A stretch of DNA of 64,000 nucleotides from Branchiostoma floridae (lineage: Eukaryota > Chordata > Leptocardii > Amphioxiformes > Branchiostomatidae): NCBI RefSeq assembly GCF_000003815.2, contig NC_049985.1, positions 22,484,067 through 22,548,066 on the forward strand, written 5' to 3'. The position numbers were made by a program, and so were the translations under genes. The notes beneath the pieces are model-generated. The model ran no database searches. It worked only from the letters and a program-made list of their open reading frames with translations, and was not told where the DNA came from. The stretch's first letter is position 1, and each line of letters starts with the position of its first letter. Positions 10,901 through 25,900 of this stretch are shown piece after piece.

Positions 10901-13900
10901 CTTTAGTTCACGCACTTCTAGCCATGCTGTGTGAACTGTACGTACGGAAGTTATAGGAGAATGATCTTTAACTACTAGCGCTGTGACCTACTGTTCGACA
11001 GTTTAACAAAACACCACTAATGGATGGATTCCAATAAGAATGTAACTGAAATTAAACTCGTCTGCAATCGATTTTTGATCGAAGTCTTACTCTGGAATGT
11101 AGTTAGATTTTTTTTAAATACCGAAGCTTAACTTTAACAGTTTGCGTCGGCGGTAAGGTAACAATCTGGGGCAGCAGAGAACGTGTCCTGTATGCAGAGG
11201 CCCTGGCAATAATATGGCCTATACATACATAATATGGCCCAATGCCAAAGTAGAAGTTTGAAGGATAAACAAGGCTGTTCTTGGGATAACGTACACGTGT
11301 GGTCTACCATTGGGGTTAAAGAAAAAACCAGGGCTGTTCAACCTGCATTTCGAAATTCTATTAGAGCGAAAATTGTTCTCCATGAAAAGGGTTAAGATTT
11401 AGAGTTTCATTTAAGTCTTCGTCAAATCCATAAGATATTCGAGTGTAACATTGTTATAAGATGTGTATTGTGTTAATGTCTGCCGGGTGTGCTTTTCTTT
11501 TTCCTCGTTTTGATTTTAACTTGCTTGTTTTTGTTCTATCTTGCAATTGCTCTGGAACAGAAAAAAGTTAGACTGTGAACATGAGGCCCGGCATTTAGAG
11601 TGGAATTACAGCACACACACGATCTCATACATAAACTTCCATGTGTTGTTTTAAAACAAATTGTGGCTCAACCGGACATAACAAAGGTTTTTTTTTTAAT
11701 GGCGTCGCTTCCCCTGTCTTTGAATGGTGGGCTAAACAGCGCTAGCCGAAATAGACAAATACCGTACCAAAACAACATCTATACAAATACCCCAAATGTG
11801 TGGGAAAATGCTGGATAAATTTCAAGTTTTATAATTGAGCGGTCTGAGTAAGCAGTCACCGGTGCACCAAGCAGACACGAGCATTCTGGACAAGCTTCAA
11901 AGATAAACAAGACTGAACGGGAAAATGGTTCTTTTGTAAACTCGTTTTTAATGTACTCATTCATAATGGAAGGGACATATTTATCCAATGACTTTAACCC
12001 GCCTAAGGTTTTATCCCCAAGTTCTCATAGCATCCCGATCAAGTGAAAGTTCGGAATACATGCATTTAGGTTGACCGCGAGAACGTTTTCTAGTATGGTG
12101 TTTATTTTCATTTTTTTTCGGAGTAAATGTATCATGAACTGGGCTGTGTAAGTCCAAGTTTAACCTATATGAAGGAGGTTAGAGTAATTCTATACATAAT
12201 ATTCTAACCTCTTTGCTAACATACACCAAGGAGGTCTTATCAAGATAAATATCCTTGCGTACAAATTTTTAAATAGTTTTCTTTTCGGGGGAATCAGACA
12301 CTAGCCGGCTCCCTTCTGACGATTCGTTACTTACGAACTAGCCCTCTGACTGACAGCATCCAGCTGATCGTATGAGATTGCCTTTTTGTATTTTGACTCA
12401 ACATATTCAATTTTTCTTGGCGGTGGTAAATGTACAATTTCTAGCCGTAATTCTTGCGTTGGCAAGCGTGTTTGTATGTATTTAGGCAATTACTGTGACA
12501 CTCTTCTTGGGCTGTAGACTCTATTGTCCAAGTGCGAAATGACCGGTAAGCTTGTCTACGAATTATGCTCAGTAACAATAGTAATACACATTAAACAGGT
12601 CATTTGTCTGCTGACCATGCAAATCATTCTTTCCCTGCACGCAACGCGCGATTTGAACCAATCAATTCTCGTTATTCTATTTCAAATATCGTCAGTCCGG
12701 AATTCAAATTCAGTTGGTCATTTGGACACTGATCTTGTTTGTGTGCGGACGGACTTGCGCTCTTCTTGCAACCTCAACGTCAAATTTATAGGAGACGGGG
12801 AATCTGATGGAACGGGACACATAGTGAGCTTGGGCAAGCTTCTAAGACCAGACTGAGGAACATCGCACGGTCACAAAGAAAAAGAACATCGTGAGCCCGG
12901 ATCTAATATTGCTGCCCTGGACGAAAATTGGATGGCCCAGACCCGCGGTACCAGGGCCTGTACATGCTAGCTCTCCGGCTCTAGGACTGATGCACCGCGA
13001 GGAAACCTATCAGATTTGCCCCCTTCAATGGAAGTCTAGTCCTGAGTTCAAGTTGGTGGTTTTGCAGAGGGAATTAGAGGCCTGAGACATCTGCATGAAT
13101 GGGACTTGACGAAGAATGCAGAAATCCAGATATTCTACAGGAGTAAATGCATTACACCAAGGCATAGAAACCGGGGCTGAACATGGCGTATTTGACTGCG
13201 GAGCACAAGTACAGGCACAAAGATTGGAGCACTACAACAGCTGGCTGTAAAAAAAGAAAGGATACTTGAATCACAATACCCACTACATTACATTAAATAA
13301 AGATACATTCACTGACACGGGAACATATTACACACAACAACACCACGAAGCTTTACTTAGCTTTCATTAAGCTTACAAATAAAAAGAAATATCGATATTT
13401 ACAACAAATTTACGACGCTACTAGTAACCCAAAGAGGGGGGGGGGTGCAAGGTTCGGTATAAACGTAGATTTGCATGATAATGAGCGCAATGCTGCCGTA
13501 CTGCCGGAGGATAATTAGGTGATAATTGGCCGCTAAATTATGCAGCTAACACCTATGACGGAGTCAGGTGTGCAGGCTGCGCGGGACGTACCGGTAGATT
13601 CCACGCTGGCTGCACGGGTAATCGTAGGGCTTGCCACGCCCTGCACAGAGAAAGTGGTTCACTTCCGACAATTCGCAGGACGTGCCGTGTCCTGCACAGA
13701 AGGTGTGAGCAGGTCGACACGTCCTGCAAAGTCTCGGAAAACTCAAATCTGCAGGCACGTGGAACACGATTTCCACCCCGCAAATTCCACTTTTCATGCA
13801 GTGCCCGTTGTCACATTCGTTTTTTTTTTTTGCGGTAGCTGTTTTTATTATCAATGTAATAATTCTTGAAATCACCCCTACAAAATGTACGCCTTTCGAT

Positions 13901-16900
13901 TTATTAGTCCAGGTATGCTTTATCTAGACCTTGCAATAATTGGATATGTTCTGTATGCGATATAAACATCATGTCACACACTACAGAAAACAATACAAAC
14001 AACATAAACCATAGTTACGTCACAAAGCATGTAACCTACGGTCACTTGTTTGGTTTTACGTCTTAGTTTTGAGGCGAGTCTCTGCTTTCCCCTATATTCA
14101 AACCCTCATTATACCTACTGTACTGTATTACCCTTAACCCTATTCAGACCGGGCTTTTTTGGTCATCCCTGGACCGGGGGGGGGGCTTTTGAGGCCCTCC
14201 ACTTCTAAGTCCTATAACTCTAAAACGACGTGCCGTAGGGCCACCAAATTTTCAGGACATAATTTTCGACATAATATCTGACAAGTATGTGACGTTTGAC
14301 GTTACGTTAACGTAAGATGACGTAATTATGACGTCATCAATTTGATTACATTGGCCAAACCCATGAAAAATGGGTATTCTCAGAAAACTTCAAGTTATGC
14401 TACAAAAATGTAACAACAAGTGCAGATAACAGAATAATAATATTTATTACGACTTGCGTTGCCAATAGCAACATCAATGACGTCAATATGACGTCATAAA
14501 ATGACGTCATGCACATGTAAGATACGAGTTGGGCTCCGCCATATCCACCACCTTGAATTTTTAAAAATACTTTTTTTGCAACAAATAATCACAAAGGGCA
14601 ATGGAAATAGACTAAATTCATTCATTTAGATGGTTTTTGATGAAAAAATACCAGGTAGTTACAAATTTTAATGGATAATTATCTTGTTATGATTGATTTG
14701 GCCATTCGGTCCGCCATCTTGGATTTTGGGCTGATGACGTCATCAAATTAGCATAATTTATGCATATATAATTATGAAAGATATGCTGAATAATATAAGA
14801 TTTTATTTATGTAACAAAATCGCAGTAATATAGCAAATAAATGTGAAAAATACATAGTTAGAACCAAAAATAGTGATTTTTGGCAAAACTGCCTGTCAAC
14901 AAACGGTTGCCATTGCAACAAGAAAAAATGGAAAATTTGTCAAACTTCGCAAAATTGGGACATGCAACCACCCTCTTTAGGGCNNNNNNNNNNNNNNNNN
15001 NNNNNNNNNNNNNNNNNNNNNNNNNNNNNNNNNNNNNNNNNNNNNNNNNNNNNNNNNNNNNNNNNNNNNNNNNNNNNNNNNNNAGCCCCCCCCCCCCGGT
15101 CTGAATAGGGTTAATGCGCTTTACTGGTCATACAAATCAAACAAAACACTGGACAGTAATATTATCTCTCTAGTTGCCTTATTCCATTGTCGCTTGAGGT
15201 CAATTTTCTTCAACTCCTTGATTGAAGTTTGTTCTCAAGACAGTCACTGGCCTCCTTATTGGAGATAGCTGAGTTCGGAGAGGTCGTTAAGTTTCCCGCC
15301 AAGTCATTTAGCTTGAGAAACTTTACGACTATCTTTTAGTTGTGACCCACTTCCGATGCCCTGCAGGGAATGACACCACATTATTGATACTACTGCACTG
15401 CACAGTGCGATAAAGTTACGAGACAGAATGGGGCTACCAGTGAATTACTTTCCATGTGGGTAAAAGATAAGGAATGTTTAGCGATGGTTAGGTTTTAATG
15501 AAAGATTCTGCTAATCGACACGTGTGAACTTTGTGGGTATGGGTTCTGTTGCCGAAGAAGTAATTTTGATAACCTGGCTATATGTATACACCACGTTGGA
15601 CCAAATTTAAAAAAAAAAAGGAAAAAAAAAAGTTCTTCCCCGCAAACATTACCAACACCAAAATATGCCAATATGTAGCTCATATGGACTGAAACGTACG
15701 CCTAGGCATTAAATGTGAAAGGGTCCTTTAAACAGTGGCTGGCTTTTACATTTTGTATGATATACCCAGAATGAAATGGAAGGTTAGTACACACATCCGT
15801 TTTTTCCGCATACACCCCATATGGCTTAAGGGCACACACCCCAGTTGCGTTGCGCAGTAGAGGGTACACATTGGGAATTCAAAATGCCAACTAAAATCCT
15901 TGAAATCCTCCTTTCACCTGAACATTTTGGCTCGAACTGTGGATTTTCTTTAGTCAGAAGCAACGGTTGGGTCTAAGCTTTCCCATTTTGTTCAAATACA
16001 ATTCATCATTTATTTGGACTTGTGGAAGGATTTGAGGTGTACTTGGTGCTTCGGGTTGAATCAGGAGGAATTTTGGGGTCAAAGGTGAGGTTTCTTCCAT
16101 AGAGCTGGCTTTCCTCGGAGTTTGAGCTGCTTGACACCATGTTATCTTTAAATGTTTGTACCCTTGTGTCTTTCTGTTGAAGTAGAATGTTTATGATTGA
16201 AATTGGGGTTTGTACCTTTTTGAAGCCTTATTTTGGTGTATTTTAATATACTTTCCTATCCCACGGAAGGTCTGACTATAGTGATTTCCCTGCAAGCAGA
16301 TACCAAGTTTTATACTTGGTTGGGATGAGGATAGTTTTGTAGAAGTTCCTCCCCAAGGGATCGGTAACATGACCAAATTCGAACCTCTGGATTCGGTGCC
16401 AAACACCCTACACTTACTCCACACTTTTCCACATAGCAAATGTACAAGTCTTGTAACATGGTGGAATAGCCTGCAACATCGGAAATCGATCCAACCCATT
16501 GGTATACAACGGGTGTCCACACTCACGGACAGGGTGTCTTTGACCTAGAATAAGATGTAGCAGCTGGCCTTGTGCAGATGAAATAACGTTGTCCGTATCT
16601 CCGGGGATGGCAAGGGACATTCTCGTTTGAGGACTTTTAATAATAAAGTTAGGTAGAGCTGTGTACCTCTACCAAAGAAATTTTAGGTTCAGGTACATGT
16701 ACAGGTACACGGGTTTAGGTACGGGTCCAGACATTTACCTGCAAGTTTGATCAACTATCTGTAAGTCATAAATGTAGCCAACTTTCTTTTTTAGTGAGAA
16801 ATTGTCATATTTGTATGAGGATCTAAATATTTGAACCTCAAAACAAAGTTTTCTTAATTTTCAACTGCACAAGTTGTCATCCTTGGTTTGAAATTTACTT

Positions 16901-19900
16901 TTCTTTAGTCTCAAAAAGTAGTGTTCAACAGTGATTTAATTTGTTTAGGTACAGGTACAGGTACACAGGTGTTTAGGACCTAAAGTTAGGTTTTATGGGC
17001 ATGGCGCACCCGCTATACACGAGTCAGGGGTAGAAGGAACCCCTTGTACATGTATCCTTGGTCGGAAGTCCTCCCAGGAGACGTAAACTCCAAATAACAA
17101 ACCTGCATCTGCTGGGCCGTCTTACACGCGGTATGCAATTCTGTTCCTGTGAGTCTTAGTGCGCCAGTAGACGAGAGGGTGGAGAATGACGTGCACATCC
17201 CTCCTTCACCTTAAAAAGTCACGTGCAGGCCAATCAGACGGCAAGTTACTGTCTGCCTACCATTGTCTTCTGATGCCAACAGAATAATAAAGTTACTGGG
17301 TGCCAATGTTACCAGAAGATATATGCATACACGAGGTCACTGTAGCAATCCTGTGGCGCCTGTACATGTGAACGCCGGATTGTAGAAAGGTTTTAAAGGC
17401 TTTTTATATGGTAATATATATCTACCACTTACAGTGTTATAGGTTGCTCTACCTTCATAAAGACCGTAACCCTTACCGGTCAACCCATTCGCAGTGTTTT
17501 AGACCGGTTTTGTAACACAAGTAAAGCTCCTCTACGAGTTACCACAGACCTTTGAGTCTGGTGCATGTATATGTACTAAGTACATCTGTGCCAAAAGCAT
17601 ATCCCTATATTGGCAATAAAGTTGAATGACATCGCGTAGTGTTACCAAAAGATCTACACATACACGAGGCCACTATGGTAATCCATCCGGCCGCCTGTGA
17701 ACGTTCGCATCTCAGTGAACTTTCACAGGCTTTTATACATGGTGATATACTTACCCCTTACAGTGCTATAGGTGCTCTACATGCATAAAGACCGTAACCC
17801 TTACCGGTCAACCCATTCGCAGTGTTTTAGACCGTCTTTGTAGCACAAGTTATGCTTCTCTATGAGTTACCACCTATAGCTACCTTTGAGTCTGGCGTAT
17901 GCATGTGTAAGTACATCTGTGCCTAACGCATCACCCTGTATTGGCAATAAAGTTGAATGACATCGCAGTCTGCCATGTTATGAATAAGAGCGCATATAGC
18001 TTTTTAGTAGAAAGGTGAACGCACTCAGGTGCAATGTGGCATCTTACAGAGACTATGCTGTCTGTATTGAGACAGCTGTCGCTCTTAGCAACTTCAACAA
18101 TGCTCGCATTTAATCGAATATTGAATATTGTGATCAAAATATAAAACTTTCAACAACTCAAAGATGGGAATCATCGGAATTTTTGACCGAATCGCTCTCA
18201 GGCTTCTTCAACTGTTTGACTCAGTGACACGTGACTATCTGCACCATTTGTGTTACGTCAAAAAATGGGTCAAGTGTCGTCAGAAGTCGATATCGTCTCC
18301 CGATCGGGTCAGACAGTTGAAGAAGGCTGATGGAGTTAATGTTAAATTCCAGTCAGTTTAACTCTATTTTATCTTTTCGTATTCTAAGAACTCAGATAAA
18401 ATTTTATACTTATTCTGAATATTGGTTGAAGTCTATAAACATTCTGCTTCGTCTTGGATTTTCGTCCTGCCATCTGCGTATTTTCTGGAGGAGAGACGAC
18501 GACGAATATTCCATCAACCATGGCGGGCATCATTATAATTACATTTCCCCATTAAACTCACTGTGCACCCCGCAGTAGATCATTCACGGGCTTTGATTGC
18601 CTGTGAGCTCAGCGCCCAAATTTGATTAACTTTGAGTCGCTCCGCAGAGCAGAAGACGTGAGAAGCTATGCGAAGAAATTCGAAGTATTGTAAATACATT
18701 TAAGTTCGCGGGATTTGATTTCGCGGTAGCGGGAAATGACTTTCGCGGTGGTTTTAAGTTCGCGGTAGCACCATGCACTGTAGGCTCTTACTGGCATAGA
18801 AAATGTTGGCAACGCAAAAATCGCGAACATAAAACCACTGCAAATATTTCTACATTTACAGTAACCGTGCCGTGACGCCTTATGAAAGTTGCTGGCAGTG
18901 ACGTCATTCCTTCTCATTGTCTTCGACCATGATAGTGATGAATGAGGGGAAACTTAATCATCCTTAAGAAATGCGCCTTTTGTGAGCGGAAGTTAAACAT
19001 TAACGGGTGAATCATAGACGCATTGCGTCAAATATTAATTGAAATTCGTTCCTCTAATACTCTCTTGATGTTGATATTGGCAATGTGATTGAGATCCTTG
19101 GTAATTTGTTGTGCCATACTTTTGAACAAACCGTTATTACATGTTGCTGAAATGATATGGACTATCGCTAAGTGTTACTGATGTGAGGATTTGTCAAGGT
19201 ACGAATGCACTGTTGCAGAATTTTCTGCTAAAGCGTGAAAAATAGATAATAAATTCGAAGCTAAGTTTCACGTAAAACGACAAGACAGACACTGGTGTAT
19301 TGATAATCGTTGTTACTGTCTGTAACTATTCGTAACTATCACTTTAGTTGCTTGAGGGCCAAGGATGTTGTGATTTGTATGCACGAACACGAGTTTCTCA
19401 CTTTCTACTTTACCCATTCAAAAATAAATATTACTGCTCAGCATCTGTTTCTGTATCTAATTGGACGACACCAGCTATTGTATCTGTATCTATATAGACA
19501 GTATAAGTACCCTTCAATGTAACACACAAGTTTCTGTATCTGTATCTCTCTATATATATTAGCTTACGTATCTGTATCTGTATTGCCGGTATAACCGCCC
19601 TTCGGCGTAACGCACCAGGTTCTCAAGCACGTGGCGCGACAGCAGCTGGTTATATCACACTGAACGACCTATGACACCTAACGTTTGCGAGTGTGTTGTT
19701 TAAAGATACCCAGTGAGGGTGTGTCTTTAGTACTTGATGACAACGAGTTTCTACTCTTTTCTATAAGTGCAGTGAATTCTTTAACACGGGACCTCCATTT
19801 AACGTCATATTCGAGAGACGGCCCTAACCGAAGCTAGGTACTCATTTTGACCTAAGTGATCGAACGGATTATTTTCTTTTGTCTATGTATAAATACTCTG

Positions 19901-22900
19901 CCTACTAAATGCTTGTGATAGGATGATAAAATACCTTATTCATTGCGGAAAGGCTCACTTTGATTGCTTTAATCGAAACGTTGCACTGACACTTAAACAC
20001 AGGAAGTAGTTATTACAAAGCTGTCACATAGATAGCTAAAAATATGAGATTTAATTCCATAACTCCACTATGAATAGGAATTCCCAGTATAAATGCATCA
20101 TTAAGACTAAGTTGTATATGAATATTCGAATTATGTGTATTAGATAGCACTACTCGATGCAACCGTTGTATTTCGTAGATACAAATCTAATAAGGCAATA
20201 TTGCTTCGGTTATATGAATGAATGGAAAACGTTTGGCCACTATGAAATCTAACTGGTCAGGAAGGTTAAACATCATGACTGAGCACGTAAATCATGATAA
20301 TGATGAATGAGCAAAAAATAATTTTACGACAGAATCAGCATTTTTAAACGGTCATTTTATCATCTATTCTAGCGTCTATTTCCCAATATTTTGCCATTTA
20401 CGGCAGAAATGCACTCAAGATCCGACAAGTCTCGACCTAGTTCTCGTAACTCTCGCGAGAATTAGTTCACTCCGTGAGCAAGATGGACTCATAGTCATAA
20501 AAAAAAATTGATAGTGCGCGTGTTTACCTTTAAAAAGTAATTAGTATTAGATGAAAATTCTGTAGACTTTGACTTTGCCTTTTCTTCTTATCTAACAGGA
20601 CTGGCTTCCCTGCAGCAGATGATAAAAAAGGCGAAGGGTAAGAAGATAAAGATCAAAGCGAGGAAGCTGGGAGGTATAAACAACACGGTCTCCACGCTGA
20701 ATGACATGAACAACTCTACAGGAGAAAGGAATATAATCATAGACCTCGACAGAAAAACTACGGAGGCCGTTCTAAGAATGGTAAATGTATCTTTATTGTA
20801 AATAATGTTGTTTTGTTGCGGCATGTACACCGAGTCACAAACGTCCGTTAAACAGTGTTCACATTCACCATGTTTGCTATAGATAATGGTCACATACTTA
20901 ACTCTTCAAGGTCTATTATGAATTTTTAATCAACATTTGTGGTCATTAATTCATGTTTCCATCTATGAATATTGAAGTGGCATCTTCAGTTAACAGGGTA
21001 ACTAATTTCCAAGAGAGTTCCTAAAAACCGCCAAGAACAATCAAACATTAGTGAATAAGAATTCAACAGCATCCGGCCAACATATGCTGTTGGAAATACA
21101 TATGATTCGGTCAAGCAATATCCAACTTATCAAAGAACTAGGGGGCCCGGCGCAAACCCACAGCACTTACTCTCTACTCCAATGGCTATCTACCACCCAA
21201 TAATATAATCACGACCACAGCATGTCCAGAACACGAGTTATCAAAAATGCAAGTTCCGCTGCGGTACCTTGGGAAGCCGCTAGGGGGCCATCATCGAACT
21301 TGACCTTTGTTTCCCAACCCCTACCCACCTACCAAATATCATCAGGATCCATCCAAGTCTTATCGAGTTATGCTGGTGACAGTGAGACAGACATACAAGC
21401 CTAAAGCATAACCTTGCCATTCTGGCAAAGGTAATAAAAGGTTACTATATGAAAATTGATATTTAGGTACTCGTAAGGCATTCTTAAAGCAAACTAAAAG
21501 GAACACTCTGATGACAAACGCATCATTACACGTGCTTTAATGTATTCGTAAAGATTAGAATTTGTGCAGTAACTAGTACGGAAAAAATATTAAAAAAAAC
21601 AAAACATGAAAGATACCCAGTGACAAACATTGCTTGAAGCCCGTAATGGTGATGATGATGACGGCATTGGGACACGGAACGACATTTACGTGCTCCGTAT
21701 GTTACAGCGTATGGCATTCTCGAAATGTCAAAGCTATTGTCATATGACATTTCTATAATATCACACACGTCCTTAACATTTACGGCCTGGAAGAAATGAC
21801 TTCATATAACACCTATCCCACCACGAATGAGACCTATTAGTAGTATATTTTCTCATGTTATCTACAAAGCAAACTGAACCAAAATAGATTATGGTTTTGG
21901 CATTGCTGTTTCAGACATTTACACAAGACGATGATAGTTTTGTGGTGAGAAAACTTTCAAATAGCTTCTTTACCAATTCAGAATGATTTATTACGTGGCA
22001 CCAGGGTGTTGTAGATGGAGAAGGCAGTGGGGGGCTTGTTCGTATAATAAGGCTTCTTTCAGAAATCATCACATATGATACAAACTTCCTTATCTTGTAA
22101 TAGATCGCTCTAAAAGTTTCTGCTTCCTGAATATTTTGTTAAGGTTGATTCCGTAGGGAAAACCGTTGATCTGAGGACGAAAATGTCTGCTTTGTGTTAT
22201 GTATGATAATGGAGATTAGCCAACTGTGAGTCACTATGTAGGTGTTTCCATTTGTGATCTGATGGTTCAGAAAACTGGCACACATCAAATTTAACATCGC
22301 ATTGCTGGTTTACCAAGCTAAACTTACTGGAAGTATAACAAACTGACCCGCACTTTCTGTTACGCCAAATGTGAGAGATATGCGTCGCAAATATGATCAC
22401 GGTTGCCGTCTGTTGCATCCTAGAATGTCGTCTATCCTGAAAGCGCTTTTAGGATAGAAGCGCTTTTAGGATAGACCGGCATCCAAAATGTGCTTCTATC
22501 CTAAAAGCGCTTCTAGGATATCCAGAACACGTCGCAAGCGAGGAGCGCATTCTGGATATCCTGAATGCGCTTCTGTCGGAGCGCATTCAGGATAAGCCGA
22601 CGTGTTTATCCAGAACGTGCACTTGTGGGAGGAGCTTAGTTTCTCATGAGGTGGAGACTATCTTGCATGTGATTTTTCGTAGTCAAAAGGCCGCCATCTT
22701 TGTTGTCCCCACGCGGTCACTTCCACGTAGCTTGCACAAACCAAATCATTTTGGGGGACTACGTGGGCCGATCGAACCCTCACATAATCACGTAAAATCT
22801 AGGTTCAGCGGTTGCTTTATAATCTGCGGATTTTGATCACGTAGATTACGGCAGGTGTCGCGAGGTCAAACTAAATATGGAAACTTCGGTGTAAACAATC

Positions 22901-25900
22901 ACCGGAAGTCACCGCTGCCATTTTCTCGCGACGTGTCACCATGGACCCCCCACACCGAGGTAGTATCGCTATCTCCGGTTCGATAGTTCGAAACAAACAA
23001 GAAGCTGAAATTCACCAAACCATTAACAAAGTCACCCTTCACAGGAGAAGACAGATGTCGACCTCCTTCGACAGGAGCGCATTCAGGATATCTAGAATGC
23101 GCTCCTTCGCTTGCGACGTGTTCTGGATATCCTGGAAGCGCTTATAGGATAGACGCACATTTTGGATGTAAACCTATCCCAAATGTGCTTCTATCCCAGA
23201 AGCGTTTCTAGGATATCCAGAATGCACTCCTTCGCTTGCGACGTGTTCTGGATATCCCAGAAGCGCTTTTAGGATAGAAGCACATTCTATCCCAGAAGCG
23301 CTTTTATAAGATAGACAACAATCTACTATTCTTGTTAGACGAACATCTGCTTCTATCCAAGAAGCGCTTTTGCGATAAAATACAACCTGAGAACTGAATG
23401 GATTGGGGACTTGATCAATGTGCAGCTGGGCGTTTTCATTGACTGTCATGTTTTATGGTACATTTTGTAGTTCTTTCTATGGTATATTTTGTAGTACATC
23501 TTGGGATGCACTATATTGAGAAGTGCTTTCTGTGTTTTCCTTGCACAGTGATATGGATAAAAATCCTATAGTTGCAATCAAAAGGACAAAATAGTGTTTA
23601 ATCTGCATGGAATTAAGTTTAATAAATTTCCCATTATCTGTATTCACCGTATACATATCGTCCAGCAGTGAGCAATTACCTCTGTGCATTAACTTACAAT
23701 AAAGATAACTTTTATTATAATATTTGTCATCTTTTCTTTGCCTAATAAATAGATTTATCCATGAAAGAGAAATAAAAGTTACAAATATGCAGTTTGACAG
23801 GACTTTGAGAAATTTATCACTAACTAAAATGATTGTTGCATATATATATATAATCTCATCCAGTTCCTCCATGCTTTTATTTCAGAAAGAAGATGTCTTA
23901 GATAAATGACTGGGCCAATATCATTTCAAAATTTTAATAAACCTTCAAAACAGTATGTTTCGGTTCAACCAGATAGTTGAACATTTGTCAACAAGACAAA
24001 AAAAATTGTACAGCATACTTTCAGCATACACGCAGCTCCTCCTGCGTCAAAGTTTAACACTACTGTACTCTGAAAATGCTCTGAACACAAGGGCACTCTT
24101 TCCAGATGAATGAGCATTTTGCTCCATGAAATCTAACTTGTGAAACATGTCACACAAAAATATTGTGTGTAAGAATATCTCGATCGTGAGGTCGAACCAA
24201 ATATGGAAACCTGGGCGTAAATAATAGCCGCTTGCGGTCCTGTCAATCACCATGATTGACGGCGACAAAGAAGTGCGTCTGGGATATCCTGAATGCGCTC
24301 TGGTTTAGAGCGCTTTTAGAATAGAAGCACATTTAGGATGCAGGCTTATCTCAGAAGTGCTTCTATCCTAAAAGCGCTTTTAGGATAGAGCACATTTGGG
24401 ATAGTACACCGTGTTTCTAATAATCATAATTTGTGTACATTTTCAGATCACATTGCTGCAGATGTTGACATCACCATGGCATTACGTCATCATGAACCCG
24501 GTATGTCTTCAAACATGGCTGTATCGTACAATTTCAAAATGTCGTGTAATTTTCAAACAGGCTGTGACAGTGCCAATGTTAACAGCATACGATGATCTTA
24601 GACAATCATTTCAGAACCAAATATAATGGGAATTCCAAAAGGACCTTATATCCCATTCACACGAGAAGGAATGAGCCGAATTGCCGTCAGAAGGAAAATT
24701 CTGTTCTATTCCTGGGAATTCGTAGTGTATTCTAGAAATTCTCACTGCATTCCAGATATTCGAAGTGGCTAGCGTGCCGTTTCCGTTCTCAAATGAGATA
24801 TGAATGTTTTGAATAATGTTGGAATGCTGTAGAGTGCGGTCATACTGCGGTAAGAATACTAGTAGTTAAAATACACTTAGAAAACACTTTGAATGCTGTT
24901 CGATATTTCTTCATTTTAAATAACGTGGTTGGTATCGAACTCGGGAGATCTTGATTAAGAGCCCATTACGCTCCACCAGTTATGCCACATCAACGACAGG
25001 ATGGTTCATCAATAGCTCATCACCAACCTGTATGTCATGTATTGTCAAAGGACTTTTCCATCATGGACCGAGAAGTTCTGTCCTACGGAAAGGCAAACAT
25101 CACCAGTTTCCAGCTCATCGACCCGACCAACGGCACTGCAATGGACGTTCTGGCGAGCTGGAAGGGGCTGGATCCCGACACGTACCCGGGGGCAGGCAAG
25201 GACATGATGGGGGTAAGTTTGTTCGTTTGTTTTGCATACCCGGTAGACCGCCTCATGGTCATTCTCCTACGCAGAGGGACCACAGTCGTGTCGAAACTCC
25301 TTGTGGTCACCTCTGCTGTTTGGTGCACTCAGATCTGACCGCCCTGCTTATAAATATTAATGAGCTTACACTTATATAGGCAGTCAGCCGTTGGGGATCG
25401 GGCGTAAAAGGATGGAGCTATGTAAGACGTAACACGATTGGCTGGTACCTTCCCAGCGGCCTTTGCGAGATTGCTTTCGTAAGCAAAAAGCCCAAGAAAG
25501 GGCTATTCTCTGATTGGCTGACAGCTTGTTTGTGGCGACGCTAACAGTAACTGCTGGTGGGCCACCAGACAGCAGGGCCCCAATAGGCAGTTAGCTCGCC
25601 GTTGGGGACCGTGCGTAGGAAGGTGCCTCATGGTGTACACACCAGATTTGTACTCAAGAGAGTAAGCTGCATAGTCGGACAGGTATATTTTATGAAATTG
25701 ACCTCACATCAGAAAGTATGTCAAGTCCAATCCTTTTAAATTTTGTGCGGTAGGATCTTATATTATGTTGTCTAGGTGTGACCTTCAAACACGGGACCTC
25801 AATTTAACGTACTATCCGAGGGACGGCCCAAACCGAAGCTAGGTACTCAAGAAAGGAGTAAGGAAAGTAGTAGGAAGTACCTTTTTCAAGGACACAACGT

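Noticed and set aside
24928-24997. tRNA gene
   Set aside because: A and B boxes are present but there is no paired acceptor stem; similar heads at 34665 and 42064 show it is a SINE.
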